Notes: generated by a model not told the origin, from the letters alone. Positions 1-8,940 are shown, numbered from the stretch's first letter. The stretch is DNA of 64,000 nt from Microbacterium sp. XT11 (GCF_001513675.1 NZ_CP013859.1:3225081-3289080), one strand, 5' to 3'. A program made the numbers and translations.

Positions 1-693
1 AACATCATCGACTGGGCGGGCCCCTGGGCGCTGCTGGTCGTGTGCTTCATCATCTTCGCCGAGACGGGGCTGCTCGTCGGCTTCCTCCTCCCCGGCGACA
101 CCCTCCTCATCATCTCGGGCCTGCTCACGCACACCAGCGACGTGTTCGGGGTGAACATCTGGATCGTGTCGCTGCTGATCGCGCTGTCGGCGTTCGTCGG
201 CGGCGAGGTGGGCTACCTCATCGGCCACAAGGGCGGACCGGCGGTGTTCGAGCGCAAGGAATCGGGCCTGTTCAGCCGGAAGAACGTCGAGCGCACCAAT
301 GCGTTCTTCGAGCGTTTCGGCGGTCTCACCGTGATCCTTGCCCGCTTCGTGCCGATCGTGCGCACCTTCGCGCCGGTCGCGGCGGGCGTCGGGCACATGC
401 CGTGGCGCCGCTACACGCTCTACAACTTCATCGGCGCCATGATCTGGGGCTTCGGCCTCACGATGGTCGGCTACCTGATCGCCTTCATCCCCTGGATCCG
501 CGAGCTCGTCGTCGAGTACATCGACCTCATCCTGCTCGCCGCCGTCGCGGGTACGGCTCTCGTCACCCTCTGGCACTACCTGTCCGAGCGGCACAAGGCC
601 AAGAAGGCCGCAGCCGCCGGCGAGGACGTCGTCACGGATGCCGCCGAGGCCAGGTCGCTCGCGCTCGATCTCGACGGCGACGACAAGAACTGA
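1..693 (+). CDS. DedA family membrane protein (5' end outside window)
   Basis: The reading frame is open from base 1, so the N-terminus is missing; 230 residues are visible. DedA/SNARE-associated proteins are multi-spanning inner-membrane proteins linked to lipid flipping and envelope homeostasis. Family hallmarks visible here are FLLPGDTLL near residue 30 in a re-entrant hydrophobic stretch, and the arginine-containing block ARFVPIVRTFAPVAAG (R115 and R121 in window numbering), followed by a long hydrophobic segment with GAMIWGFG. The C-terminus is polar and acidic. It converges on ku with only three bases between stop codons, and I see no good terminator there. Family assignment is firm; substrate is unknown. 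Confidence 0.88.
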   Translation, partial: NIIDWAGPWALLVVCFIIFAETGLLVGFLLPGDTLLIISGLLTHTSDVFGVNIWIVSLLIALSAFVGGEVGYLIGHKGGPAVFERKESGLFSRKNVERTNAFFERFGGLTVILARFVPIVRTFAPVAAGVGHMPWRRYTLYNFIGAMIWGFGLTMVGYLIAFIPWIRELVVEYIDLILLAAVAGTALVTLWHYLSERHKAKKAAAAGEDVVTDAAEARSLALDLDGDDKN

Positions 694-696
694 GAC

Positions 697-1554
697 TCAG
701 CCCGCCTTCTTCTTGCGCGTGCTCTTCTTGGGCTTGTCGTCGGTCTCGCCCTCGTCTCCTCCGGTGCGCGCCGCCTTCGATCGGGCGACGCTGGCGCGCA
801 GGGCCTCCATGAGGTCGATGACCTCGCCGCCCTTCGCGCCCTCCTCCTCGCCGAAGGTCTCGGCGACGTCGAACGTGTCCCCCGCCTCGATCTTGGCGTC
901 GATGAGGGTGCGGAGCTCCTTCTGGTACTCGTCGACGTATTCGTCCGGGTCGAAGTCGCTGGAGTAGCTCTCGACGAGGGAGGCGGACAGCTCCAGCTCC
1001 TTCTTCGAGATCTTCACCTCCTCGTCGAGCACCTGGAAGTCGGCCTGGCGGACCTCGTCGGCCCACAGCAGCGTCTGCAGCACGAGCACGTCACCGCGCA
1101 CGCGGAGCGCGGCCAGCCGCGTCTTCTGCCGCAGCGTGAAACGCACGATGGCCGTCCGGTCCGTCTGCTCGAGCGTCTTGCGCAGCAGCACGTAGGCCTT
1201 CGGGGACTTCGAGTCGGGCTCGAGGTAGTACGCCTTGTCCAGGGTGAGCAGGTCGACCTGTTCGGTCGGGACGAACTCCACGACGTCGATCTCACGGCTC
1301 TTCTCCGCCGGCAGCGACGCGAGGTCCTCTTTCGTGAGCACGACCGTCTGCCCGTCGTCGACGTACGCCCTGTCGATGTCGGCGTACGCCACCGTCTCTC
1401 CGCACACCTCGCACGTGCGCTGGTACCGGATGCGCCCGCCGTCGCGGTCGTGCACCTGGTGCAGGGGCACGTCATGGTCCTCGGTGGCGGAGTACACCTT
1501 CACCGGCACGTTCACGAGACCGAAGGTCAGCGCGCCCTTCCAGATCGTCCTCAT
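697..1554 (-). CDS. ku: Non-homologous end-joining protein Ku
   Basis: Bacterial Ku homodimers bind double-strand DNA ends and recruit LigD. The protein has the family N-terminus MRTIWKGALTFGLVNVPVKV and the Ku core with its DNA-encircling region up to about residue 260, then a Lys-rich tail (KPKKSTRKKKAG), typical of Ku proteins whose C-terminus adds DNA binding and ligase stimulation. I start at ATG 1554 because Ku homologues begin at MR-IW; a GTG five codons upstream (1569) is possible. Length is 285 residues, normal for the family. It is divergent from ligD across about 60 bases, the classical arrangement of a two-gene repair module. Confidence 0.95.
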   Translation of the reverse strand: MRTIWKGALTFGLVNVPVKVYSATEDHDVPLHQVHDRDGGRIRYQRTCEVCGETVAYADIDRAYVDDGQTVVLTKEDLASLPAEKSREIDVVEFVPTEQVDLLTLDKAYYLEPDSKSPKAYVLLRKTLEQTDRTAIVRFTLRQKTRLAALRVRGDVLVLQTLLWADEVRQADFQVLDEEVKISKKELELSASLVESYSSDFDPDEYVDEYQKELRTLIDAKIEAGDTFDVAETFGEEEGAKGGEVIDLMEALRASVARSKAARTGGDEGETDDKPKKSTRKKKAG

Positions 1555-1600
1555 CACACCAGTAGACACCAGTCACAGCCGTCACGACCAGCCCCTTGAC

Positions 1601-1606
1601 TACGCT
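1601..1606 (+). promoter_or_regulatory. -10 hexamer TACGCT of ligD, leaderless type
   Basis: TACGCT lies 6 bases before the ATG at 1613 with no Shine-Dalgarno sequence. This supports ATG 1613 over the much longer open frame that begins at 1235. Confidence 0.6.
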
Positions 1607-1612
1607 GGCGTC

Positions 1613-4015
1613 ATGCCCGCAGACGCGCACATGGTCCAGATCGGCGGACGACGCCTGCGCGTCACGAATCTGCAGAAGGTCGTCTACCCCGAGACCGGGA
1701 CGACCAAGGGCGAGATCATCGCGTACTACACGCAGGTCGCCCCCGCGCTCCTCCCGCTGCTGGCCGGGCGCCCTGTCACGCGCAAGCGCTGGGTGGACGG
1801 CGTCGGCACAGCGGATGCTCCGGCCGAAGCGTTCTTCACGAAGCAGCTCGAGCGGGGTGCACCCTCGTGGATCCCGCGGCAGGAGATCAGGCACTCGGAC
1901 GGACCGAAGGAGTATCCGCTCGTGGAGGACGTGCCGACGCTCGTCTGGCTCGCCCAGGTCGCGGCGATCGAGCTCCACGTGCCGCAGTGGCGGTTCACTC
2001 CCGACGGGCTGCCCGGAAATCCGGACCGCCTCGTCCTGGATCTCGACCCCGGCCCCGGCGTCGGACTCGCCCAGTGCGCGGAGGTCGCGCGGATCGCACG
2101 CGGCATCCTCACCGGCATGGGCCTGGATCCCTTCCCTGTGACGAGCGGGAGCAAGGGCATCCACCTCTATGCCGCCCTCCCCGGTGCGCAGACCAGCGAC
2201 GAGATCTCCGCCGTGGTGAAGGAGCTCGCGCGGCTCATCGAGAACGACCATCCCGATCTCGCCACGAGCACCATGGCCAAGGTCGCCCGCGGCGGCAAGG
2301 TGTTCCTCGACTGGAGCCAGAACAACGGCAAGAAGACGACCATCTCCCCGTACTCGCTGCGCGGGCGGTCCCGCCCCTGGGTGGCCGCGCCGCGCACATG
2401 GGACGAGCTCGAGGACCCCGACCTGCGCCACCTGGAGATGGCGGAGGTCCTGGAGCGCCTGGCCGCAGGAGCCGACCCGATCGCGGATCTGCGCCCGCGC
2501 GGCGACGAGCTCCTGGCCGCGTACCGCGCCAAGCGCGACGCCGACCGCACTCCCGAGCCGATGCCGGAGCGGGTGGCATCCGTGAGCACCGGCCTGACGC
2601 GGCGCTTCGTCATCCAGGAGCACCACGCGCGGCGGCTGCACTACGACCTGCGCATCGAGGACAAGGGCGTGCTGGTGAGCTGGGCGGTGCCGAAGGGCGT
2701 GCCCGAATCGACCGAGCGCAACCACCTCGCCGTGATGACCGAACCGCATCCGCTCGAGTACCTCACCTTCTCCGGCACCATCCCCGCCGGCGAGTACGGG
2801 GCGGGAGAGATGTCCATCTGGGACACCGGGACCGTCGCACTCGAGAAGTGGCGAGACGACGAGGTGATCGGCACCTTCACTGGGCGCGAGGGAGGGCCGC
2901 TTCCCGGTGTGCGCCTCGCCCTCATCCGCACGACGGGCGAGGGCGAGAAGTCGTCGTGGCTGCTGCACCGGATGAAGGACGGAACCGAGCCGCGCCGCAA
3001 GGGGGCGCCTCGAGCGGCACCGGAGAGGCAGCCCGCGGACAGGAGCACGGTGGCGCCTCTCGATCCCATGCTCGCCGAGAACGGCACGCCCGCGCTCGCG
3101 CGAGCCCTCGGATCGCCCGCATGGGTGGAGGTGAAGTGGGACGGCATCCGCGCCATCGGCAGCTGGGAGGACGGACGGATGCGGCTGCACGCCCGCAGCG
3201 GCACCGACATCACGGCTCGCTACCCCGAGCTCACCGCCGACGGCGCGCCGCACCTCCCCGTCGGCGACGCCGTGCTCGACGGGGAGATCGTGGCGTTCGA
3301 CACCCGGGGGCGCCCCAGCTTCTCGCTGCTGCAGAACCGGATGCACCTCACCAGGCCGCGCGAGATCGAGCGCGAGGCAGTGCGGACGCCGACCGTGTAC
3401 CTGGTCTTCGACCTGCTGCGGCTCGACGGTCACGATCTGACCTCCATGCCGCTCGCTCAGCGTCGCACGCTTCTCGAGGATGTGGTCGCGGACCTTGAGG
3501 CGCCGGTGCAGGCCCCGCCCGTGTTCGACGACGTCGACGCCGCCCTCGCCGCCAGCCGGGAGTTCGGTTTGGAAGGCGTGGTCGTCAAGGGCCGCGAGTC
3601 GCGGTACCGCCCAGGCCAGCGCTCACCATCGTGGCTCAAGGTCAAGAACACGCGCATGCAGGAGGCCGTGATCGTCGGCATCCGCCCGGGCAAGGGCGAC
3701 CGCGCCGGCACGATCGGCTCCCTTCTCCTCGCCGTGCCCGACACCGACGGCCTCCGGTACATCGGCCGCGTCGGCACCGGGTTCACCGACCGGATGCTGC
3801 GCGACCTGGATCGTCAGCTCACCCCTCTGCGCGTGCCACGCGCGCCGCTCAGCGGAGTCCCGCGCCCGGATGCCGCCGATGCACTGTGGGTGCGACCCGA
3901 TCTCGTCGGCGAGGTGGAGTTCGCGAACTGGACGCCCGACGGGATCCTACGGCACGCACGGTGGCGAGGGCTGCGCCCGGACAAGGCTCCCGACGAGGTC
4001 ACCGTCGAGGCATGA
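1613..4015 (+). CDS. ligD: Multifunctional ATP-dependent DNA ligase LigD (Pol-PE-Lig)
   Basis: An 800-residue end-processing ligase of the end-joining pathway. Domains in order: an AEP-type polymerase domain (about 5-285) with DLDPGPG near 142 and SGSKGIHLY; a 3'-phosphoesterase domain (about 325-470) beginning at RFVIQEHHARRLHYDLRIE and holding SWAVPKG; and the ATP-dependent ligase domain (about 495-800) with the adenylated lysine in EVKWDGIR (K508), DGEIVAFD, EGVVVKG and WLKVKN. The Pol-PE-Lig order is that of mycobacterial LigD. The frame stays open upstream to 1235, but that part is antisense to ku; the leaderless -10 and homology both support ATG 1613. Partner of the divergent ku gene. 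Confidence 0.95.
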   Translation: MPADAHMVQIGGRRLRVTNLQKVVYPETGTTKGEIIAYYTQVAPALLPLLAGRPVTRKRWVDGVGTADAPAEAFFTKQLERGAPSWIPRQEIRHSDGPKEYPLVEDVPTLVWLAQVAAIELHVPQWRFTPDGLPGNPDRLVLDLDPGPGVGLAQCAEVARIARGILTGMGLDPFPVTSGSKGIHLYAALPGAQTSDEISAVVKELARLIENDHPDLATSTMAKVARGGKVFLDWSQNNGKKTTISPYSLRGRSRPWVAAPRTWDELEDPDLRHLEMAEVLERLAAGADPIADLRPRGDELLAAYRAKRDADRTPEPMPERVASVSTGLTRRFVIQEHHARRLHYDLRIEDKGVLVSWAVPKGVPESTERNHLAVMTEPHPLEYLTFSGTIPAGEYGAGEMSIWDTGTVALEKWRDDEVIGTFTGREGGPLPGVRLALIRTTGEGEKSSWLLHRMKDGTEPRRKGAPRAAPERQPADRSTVAPLDPMLAENGTPALARALGSPAWVEVKWDGIRAIGSWEDGRMRLHARSGTDITARYPELTADGAPHLPVGDAVLDGEIVAFDTRGRPSFSLLQNRMHLTRPREIEREAVRTPTVYLVFDLLRLDGHDLTSMPLAQRRTLLEDVVADLEAPVQAPPVFDDVDAALAASREFGLEGVVVKGRESRYRPGQRSPSWLKVKNTRMQEAVIVGIRPGKGDRAGTIGSLLLAVPDTDGLRYIGRVGTGFTDRMLRDLDRQLTPLRVPRAPLSGVPRPDAADALWVRPDLVGEVEFANWTPDGILRHARWRGLRPDKAPDEVTVEA

Positions 4016-4036
4016 TCACCGCGGCTCGCCCGGCCG

Positions 4037-4957
4037 TCACGCGTGATGCGGTTCGCAGTCCGACTGCTCGGCCGGCTCGATCTGGAAGGTGGAGTGCTCG
4101 ACGTCGAAGTGCTCCGCCAGACAGGTCTGCAGGTCGCTCAGCAGCTGCGCCGACCGACCGCCCGCCAGCAGGTCCGGCGCGACGGCGACGTGTGCGCTGA
4201 AGACCGGCGCGCCGCGCGTGAGCTGCCACACGTGCACGTCGTGCACACCGACCACGCCCTCGTAGCCGAGCAGGTGCGCGCGGATGTCGGCGACCGCGGT
4301 GCCGCGCGGAGCAGACTCGGCGAGCACCGAGAACACCTCGCGCAGCAGGGCGACGGCCCGAGGGATGATCATGACGGCGATAGCCATGGAGGCCAGCGCA
4401 TCCGCCGGCATCCATCCGGTGGTGACGATCACGATCGCCGCCACGATGACCATGGCAGAGCCGATGAGGTCGCCCATCACCTCCAGATACGCGCCGCGCA
4501 CGTTGATGCTCGTGCGCTGCGCGCGGCTCAGCAGCCACATCGAGATCACGTTCGCGATCAGCCCGACGACGGCCACGACGAGCATGAGCCCGCCGGCGAC
4601 CTCGACCTCCCGCGGGTCGATCAGACGGCCGACCGCCTCGACGGCGACGCCACCGGCCAGCGCGATGAGGATCACCGCGTTGATGAGCGCGCCGAACACT
4701 TCGGCGCGCTGATATCCGAACGTGCGCCGGTCGTCTGGCGGACGCGCCGCGACGGCCGCGGCGATGAGTGCGATCACGAGGGCCGACGCATCCGTGAACA
4801 TGTGCGCGGCGTCCGCGAGCAGAGCCAGCGAACCCGTGAGGATCGCACCGACGATCTGGACGACCATGACCGCGGCGGTCAGGCACAGCGAGATCGCCAG
4901 CAGGCGCCGGTGACCGGCGGAACGGATGCCGCCGGGGCTGGGTGCGTGGTCGTGCAT
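4037..4957 (-). CDS. Cation diffusion facilitator (CzcD/ZitB-like metal exporter)
   Basis: Six-helix CDF proteins exchange cytoplasmic Zn2+ or related divalent ions for protons. The 306-residue protein has the conserved start of the transport domain (GAILTGSLALLADAAHMFTD), with H52 and D56 forming the TM2 half of the metal site. In TM5 the usual HxxxD reads EVMGD, so Glu replaces the His. A soluble C-terminal domain follows (GVHDVHVWQLTRG), ending in a His-containing tail. A -10 hexamer sits 6 bases before the ATG and a Zur-like box lies further upstream. Converges on ligD. Family is certain; zinc as substrate is inferred. Confidence 0.9.
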   Translation of the reverse strand: MHDHAPSPGGIRSAGHRRLLAISLCLTAAVMVVQIVGAILTGSLALLADAAHMFTDASALVIALIAAAVAARPPDDRRTFGYQRAEVFGALINAVILIALAGGVAVEAVGRLIDPREVEVAGGLMLVVAVVGLIANVISMWLLSRAQRTSINVRGAYLEVMGDLIGSAMVIVAAIVIVTTGWMPADALASMAIAVMIIPRAVALLREVFSVLAESAPRGTAVADIRAHLLGYEGVVGVHDVHVWQLTRGAPVFSAHVAVAPDLLAGGRSAQLLSDLQTCLAEHFDVEHSTFQIEPAEQSDCEPHHA

Positions 4958-4963
4958 GATCCC

Positions 4964-4969
4964 AGGCTA
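4964..4969 (-). promoter_or_regulatory. -10 hexamer TAGCCT of the CDF exporter gene
   Basis: On the minus strand TAGCCT is followed by six bases and then the ATG at 4957. No Shine-Dalgarno sequence is present. Confidence 0.55.
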
Positions 4970-5013
4970 GACCGGCCGGCCCGGCGCTGAGGCGGGTTGC
5001 GCCTAGTCGGGAA

Positions 5014-5028
5014 TGGGGATGATTCTCA
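5014..5028. promoter_or_regulatory. Candidate Zur box upstream of the CDF exporter
   Basis: The 15-mer TGGGGATGATTCTCA matches the actinobacterial Zur consensus TGAAAATGATTTTCA at 11 of 15 positions, keeping the central ATGATT and the outer TG and CA. It ends about 45 bases before the exporter -10 hexamer and lies just past the stop of rdgB. The position suits an upstream activator site. Assignment rests on one site only. Confidence 0.35.
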
Positions 5029-5035
5029 CTCGCTC

Positions 5036-5629
5036 CTAGAGTGCTTCGAGAAGCGGGACGAGCTGCGCGAACGCCCGCGCGCGGTGCGACTGCGTCTGCT
5101 TCTCCTCCTCGGTGAGCTGGCCGACGGTGCGCTCAGCGCCGGCAGGCTGACCGTCGGGGATGAAGATCGGGTCATAGCCGAAGCCCCCGTCACCGGACGG
5201 GGCATGCGCCAGCCGTCCCGGCCATTCGCCGATGACGACGTGCTCGGCACCATCGGGCGCGACGAGGGCGATCGCTGACGTGAAATGCGCGGTGCGGTGC
5301 GGGTCGGCGATGTCGCGCAGTTGATCGAGCAGCAGCTCGAGATTCGCCACGGGGTCCTTGCGCTGACCGGCCCAGTACGCCGAGAAGACCCCGGGCGAGC
5401 CTCCCAGCACGTCGACGCAGATGCCGGAGTCGTCGGCCACCGCGGGCAGCCCGGTGTGGGCGGCCGCCGTCCGTGCCTTGAGCAGCGCATTGTCGGTGAA
5501 GGTCACGCCGTCCTCGATCTGCTCCGGGCCGTCGTAGGCGACGATCTCGAGGTCCGGCCGGGCGACCGACACGATCTGCTGGAACTCCTCGACCTTGTGC
5601 GGGTTGTGGGTGGCGAGCACGACCTTCAT
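5036..5629 (-). CDS. rdgB: XTP/dITP pyrophosphatase (RdgB/HAM1)
   Basis: Hydrolyses non-canonical purine triphosphates (XTP, dITP, ITP) to monophosphates and so keeps them out of DNA. The 197-residue protein starts [16 protein letters not shown]; the THNPHK loop (residues 7-12) binds the triphosphate, and ADDSGICVD with D66 and D67 provides metal and base. [11 protein letters not shown] and the C-terminal SHRARAF are further family motifs. The frame extends upstream to 6709, but the true start is ATG 5629, which overlaps the rph stop by four bases (ATGA). Last gene of murI-rph-rdgB; both genes upstream are its usual neighbours. Confidence 0.95.
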   Translation of the reverse strand: MKVVLATHNPHKVEEFQQIVSVARPDLEIVAYDGPEQIEDGVTFTDNALLKARTAAAHTGLPAVADDSGICVDVLGGSPGVFSAYWAGQRKDPVANLELLLDQLRDIADPHRTAHFTSAIALVAPDGAEHVVIGEWPGRLAHAPSGDGGFGYDPIFIPDGQPAGAERTVGQLTEEEKQTQSHRARAFAQLVPLLEAL

Positions 5630-6357
5630 GCGAGCGCCTTCCGCTGCAGCTCGGTGAGTTCGCCGCATCCGGCCACGCCGAGGTCGAGGAGGGCGTCGAG
5701 CTCGCGCTTGTCGAACGGCGCACCCTCCGCGGTGCCCTGCACCTCGACGAAGAGCCCGCGTCCGGTGACCACGACGTTCATGTCGGTCTCGGCGCGAACG
5801 TCCTCGACATAGGCCAGGTCGAGCATGGGCTCCCCGTCGATGATCCCGACCGACACCGCCGCGACGGAGTCGAGGAGCGGCGTGGAGTTCTTGCCGATGA
5901 ACTTCTTCTCGCGCCCCCACTCGATCGCGTCGGCGAGCGCGACGTACGCACCGGTGATCGCCGCGGTACGGGTGCCGCCATCGGCCTGCAGCACGTCGCA
6001 GTCGATCACGATCGTGTTCTCGCCGAGGGCTTTGGTGTCGACGACGGCGCGCAGCGCACGGCCGATGAGACGCGAGATCTCGTGGGTGCGTCCGCCGATG
6101 CGGCCCTTCACGCTCTCGCGGTCGTTGCGGCTGTTGGTCGCGCGGGGAAGCATGGCGTACTCGGCTGTCACCCACCCTTTGCCCTTGCCTGTGAGCCAGC
6201 GCGGCACGCCGTTGGTGAAGGACGCCGTGCACAGCACCTTCGTCCCGCCGAAGCTGATCAGCGCCGAGCCCTCGGCCTGCGCGCTCCAGCCGCGTTCGAT
6301 GGTGACCTCGCGGAGCTGATTCGTGGAGCGGCCGTCGGCGCGGACGATGGATGACAT
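5626..6357 (-). CDS. rph: Ribonuclease PH
   Basis: Phosphorolytic 3'-5' exoribonuclease that trims the 3' trailer of tRNA precursors, using phosphate and releasing nucleoside diphosphates. Length is 243 residues, normal for the family. Visible motifs are R-DGR near the start, the RNA-binding loop [32 protein letters not shown], the metal/phosphate segment [19 protein letters not shown], and [10 protein letters not shown] near the C-terminus. It follows murI by 35 bases and overlaps rdgB by four, so the three genes are probably one transcript. Confidence 0.95.
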   Translation of the reverse strand: MSSIVRADGRSTNQLREVTIERGWSAQAEGSALISFGGTKVLCTASFTNGVPRWLTGKGKGWVTAEYAMLPRATNSRNDRESVKGRIGGRTHEISRLIGRALRAVVDTKALGENTIVIDCDVLQADGGTRTAAITGAYVALADAIEWGREKKFIGKNSTPLLDSVAAVSVGIIDGEPMLDLAYVEDVRAETDMNVVVTGRGLFVEVQGTAEGAPFDKRELDALLDLGVAGCGELTELQRKALA

Positions 6358-6392
6358 GGAGTTCCTTCGGTCGGTGTGGCGGGTCGGAGTGA

Positions 6393-7226
6393 TCAGAGCG
6401 TGTCGATGGATGCCGGGAGGTCGATGACACCGGTCTGCACGAACTGGACGTCGCGCACCTCGTGCCCCATGAGGCGGTTCGCGAGCGCGGCGAACTCGGA
6501 CGTCGAGTCGCCGGTCGCCTCGTAGACGTACGTGGCGGTCGAGTCGGGCGAGGCGAGCTGGTCATCGCGCACGAGCTGCCGGTACACGTCGCCCGCGGTC
6601 TCGTCGTCGCTCGACACCAGCGTGACGCCCTCCCCCATGACGTAGCTGATCGCCCCTCGGAGGAACGGGTAGTGCGTGCATCCGAGCACGAGGGTGTCGA
6701 CGCCTGCATCCCGCAGCGGCGCGAGGTACTCCTCGGCCGTCGCCAGGACCTCGGGCGTGCCGGTGATGCCGGCTTCCACGAACTCGACGAAACGAGGGCA
6801 GGCCGCCGTGAACACCTCGAGTCGCTCGTTCACCTCGAGCATGTCCTGGTAGGCGCGCGAGCCGATCGTGCCGACCGTGCCGATGACGCCGACACGGCCG
6901 TTGCGCGTGGTCGAGACAGCACGCCGCACGGCCGGCCCGATCACCTCGACGACGGGCACGTCGTATCGTTCGCGCGCGTCGCGCAGCATGGCGGCGGATG
7001 CCGTGTTGCAGGCGATCACCAGCATCTTCACGCCCTGGTCGACGAGTGCGTCGAGCACCTCGAGCGCGTAGCGGCGCACGTCGGCGATGGGCTTGGGGCC
7101 GTACGGAGAGTGCGCGGTGTCCCCGATGTAGACGAACGACTCGCGGGGCAGCTGGGCGCGGATGGCCCTGGCCACCGTCAGCCCGCCGACACCGGAGTCG
7201 AAGATTCCGATCGGGGCGTCGTTCAT
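6393..7226 (-). CDS. murI: Glutamate racemase
   Basis: Cofactor-independent enzyme making D-glutamate for peptidoglycan. The 277-residue protein has [13 protein letters not shown] at the N-terminus and both catalytic cysteines, C73 in ACNTAS and C183 in LGCTHYPFL. It is the first gene of the murI-rph-rdgB unit. The ATG at 7226 is preceded by TAGGCT with eight bases between, so the mRNA has little or no leader. Confidence 0.95.
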   Translation of the reverse strand: MNDAPIGIFDSGVGGLTVARAIRAQLPRESFVYIGDTAHSPYGPKPIADVRRYALEVLDALVDQGVKMLVIACNTASAAMLRDARERYDVPVVEVIGPAVRRAVSTTRNGRVGVIGTVGTIGSRAYQDMLEVNERLEVFTAACPRFVEFVEAGITGTPEVLATAEEYLAPLRDAGVDTLVLGCTHYPFLRGAISYVMGEGVTLVSSDDETAGDVYRQLVRDDQLASPDSTATYVYEATGDSTSEFAALANRLMGHEVRDVQFVQTGVIDLPASIDTL

Positions 7227-7234
7227 GACTCCCC

Positions 7235-7240
7235 AGCCTA
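7235..7240 (-). promoter_or_regulatory. -10 hexamer TAGGCT of murI
   Basis: Minus-strand TAGGCT ends eight bases before the murI ATG. The divergent pncB hexamer lies about 45 bases away, so both promoters share one short intergenic region. Confidence 0.5.
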
Positions 7241-7284
7241 CCCGCGATGGTCGTCGTCATCGCTCGCCGAGCCTCACGCGTCGC

Positions 7285-7290
7285 TAGGCT
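7285..7290 (+). promoter_or_regulatory. -10 hexamer TAGGCT of pncB
   Basis: TAGGCT, six bases, then ATG 7297; no ribosome binding site is visible, indicating leaderless initiation. Confidence 0.6.
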
Positions 7291-7296
7291 GAGCGC

Positions 7297-8622
7297 ATGA
7301 CGACCTCGACGGCGCTCCTGACCGACCGCTATGAGCTCACCATGCTCGCCGCAGCGCTCCGCGACGGGACCGCCTCCAGACCCAGCGTCTTCGAGCTGTT
7401 CTCGCGCCGCCTTTCCGGAGGCCGCCGTTTCGGCGTCGTGGCGGGCACGGGGCGGTTCCTCTCGTTGCTGCGGGAGTTCCGCTTCGGCGACGACGAGCTG
7501 CGCTTCCTCCGCGACAACGACGTGGTCGACGCGGACTCGCTGGCGTATCTCGAGAACTACCGCTTCACGGGGTCGATCCGTGGCTACCGCGAGGGCGAGC
7601 TGTACTTCCCCGGCTCTCCCATCCTCACGGTCGAGGGGACCTTCGCAGACGCGGTGGTGCTCGAGACCCTCGCCCTGAGCGTGCTCAATCACGATTCGGC
7701 GGTCGCCACCGCGGCCTCCCGCATGAGCATCGCCGCCGGTGACCGGCCGCTCGCCGAGATGGGGTCGCGCCGGGCCGCCGAGCAGTCGGCCGTCGCGGCG
7801 GCGCGGGCCGCCTACATCGCCGGGTTCGGCGCGACGAGCAACCTCGAGGCCGGCCGCACGTGGGGCATCCCCACCATGGGCACGGCAGCGCACTCGTGGA
7901 CACTTCTGCACGACACGGAGGAGGATGCGTTCCGCGCGCAGATCGACAGTCTCGGCACCGAGACCACGCTGCTCGTCGACACCTACGACATCCGCGCGGG
8001 CGTGGAGACGGCGATCCGCGTGGCCGGCACGCAGCTCGGCGGAGTGCGCATCGACTCCGGAGACCTCCCCATCGTCGCCGCCGAGGTACGGGCGCAGCTC
8101 GACGAACTGGGCGCCACGGCGACGAAGATCACGGTCACGAGCGATCTCGACGAGTACGCCATCGCGGCGCTGGCCGCCTCGCCCGTCGACGCCTACGGTG
8201 TGGGCACCTCGGTCGTCACCGGTTCCGGTTACCCGACGGCGAGCATGGTGTACAAGCTCGTCGCACGGCAGGACGCGTCGGGCGCGTGGATCGCGGTGGC
8301 CAAGGCCTCCGCCGACAAGGCCTCGCACGGCGGCCGCAAGGCGGCGTTCCGGACGCTGGCCGACGGCGTGGCCGTGTCTGAGACGGTCGTCGTCGCCGAC
8401 GGGTTCGAGAACCTCGACGCCCCGGCCGAGCGCCAGGACGGCCGCCCTCTGCAGGTCACGCTCGTCGAGGAGGGGGAGATCGACACCGCCTACGAGGGCG
8501 TCGACGGCACGGCATCCGCCCGCGCTCATCACCTGCGCGTGCGCGAGGAGCTCCCCGTGCGGGCCCTCGCACTCAGCAAGTCCGACCCCGCCATCCCGAC
8601 GGAGTTCGTCGAGCTGCGCTGA
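7297..8622 (+). CDS. pncB: Nicotinate phosphoribosyltransferase
   Basis: Converts nicotinate and PRPP, with ATP stimulation, to nicotinate mononucleotide in NAD salvage. The 441-residue protein has the N-terminal LLTDRYELTML signature, GSRRAAEQSAVAAARAAYIAGF, and MGTAAHSWTLLH carrying the histidine that is phosphorylated in this family (H199). IDSGDLP and GVGTSVVTGSG form the phosphate pocket. It converges on the DUF3039 gene; their stop codons lie in the two arms of one hairpin. Confidence 0.94.
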   Translation: MTTSTALLTDRYELTMLAAALRDGTASRPSVFELFSRRLSGGRRFGVVAGTGRFLSLLREFRFGDDELRFLRDNDVVDADSLAYLENYRFTGSIRGYREGELYFPGSPILTVEGTFADAVVLETLALSVLNHDSAVATAASRMSIAAGDRPLAEMGSRRAAEQSAVAAARAAYIAGFGATSNLEAGRTWGIPTMGTAAHSWTLLHDTEEDAFRAQIDSLGTETTLLVDTYDIRAGVETAIRVAGTQLGGVRIDSGDLPIVAAEVRAQLDELGATATKITVTSDLDEYAIAALAASPVDAYGVGTSVVTGSGYPTASMVYKLVARQDASGAWIAVAKASADKASHGGRKAAFRTLADGVAVSETVVVADGFENLDAPAERQDGRPLQVTLVEEGEIDTAYEGVDGTASARAHHLRVREELPVRALALSKSDPAIPTEFVELR

Positions 8623-8638
8623 CCGGGGCTCCGGTCAG
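8619..8638. terminator. Bidirectional hairpin holding both stop codons (pncB / DUF3039)
   Basis: CTGACCGG and CCGGTCAG form a perfect 8-bp stem with a GGCT loop. The pncB TGA (8620-8622) is in the left arm and the DUF3039 TGA (8637-8635, minus strand) in the right arm. No T-tract follows on either side. Confidence 0.5.
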
Positions 8639-8901
8639 GCGACCATCGACTCGTAGATCTCCTTGCACGTCGGGCAGATCGGGAACTTCTCGGGGTCGCG
8701 CCCCGGGGTCCACTTCTTGCCGCACAGCGCACGCACCGGCTTGCCGGTGATGGCCGACTCGAGGATCTTGTCCTTCTTCACATAGTGCGAGAAGCGCTCG
8801 TGGTCGCCCGGTTCGAGATTCTCCTCCCGGAGGAGCTCTTCCAGTTCGCGATCAAGCGTTGCCACGCCGCCCTGATCGGGGCTGTCCAGCGGAGTACTCA
8901 T
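8635..8901 (-). CDS. DUF3039 small zinc-ribbon-like protein
   Basis: An 88-residue actinobacterial protein of unknown function. The N-terminus is acidic with a short helix (TLDRELEELLREENLEPGD); next comes HERFSHYVKKDKI, then ALCGKKW and ICPTCKEIY, where one Cys plus a CxxC pair and His residues could hold a metal. The pattern matches the DUF3039 family as I remember it; no biochemical role is known to me. It stands alone, with its own leaderless promoter, convergent to pncB. Confidence 0.85.
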   Translation of the reverse strand: MSTPLDSPDQGGVATLDRELEELLREENLEPGDHERFSHYVKKDKILESAITGKPVRALCGKKWTPGRDPEKFPICPTCKEIYESMVA

Positions 8902-8907
8902 TCCGCG

Positions 8908-8913
8908 ATTCTA
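8908..8913 (-). promoter_or_regulatory. -10 hexamer TAGAAT of the DUF3039 gene
   Basis: Minus-strand TAGAAT ends six bases before the ATG at 8901. This is the closest match to TATAAT among the leaderless sites in the window. Confidence 0.6.
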
Positions 8914-8940
8914 GCCGTGTGCGGGGCCGTACGGGCGCTG

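Noticed and set aside
5036..6709. A 557-residue version of RdgB
   Set aside because: The upstream part is shadow of rph and murI; homology starts exactly at ATG 5629.
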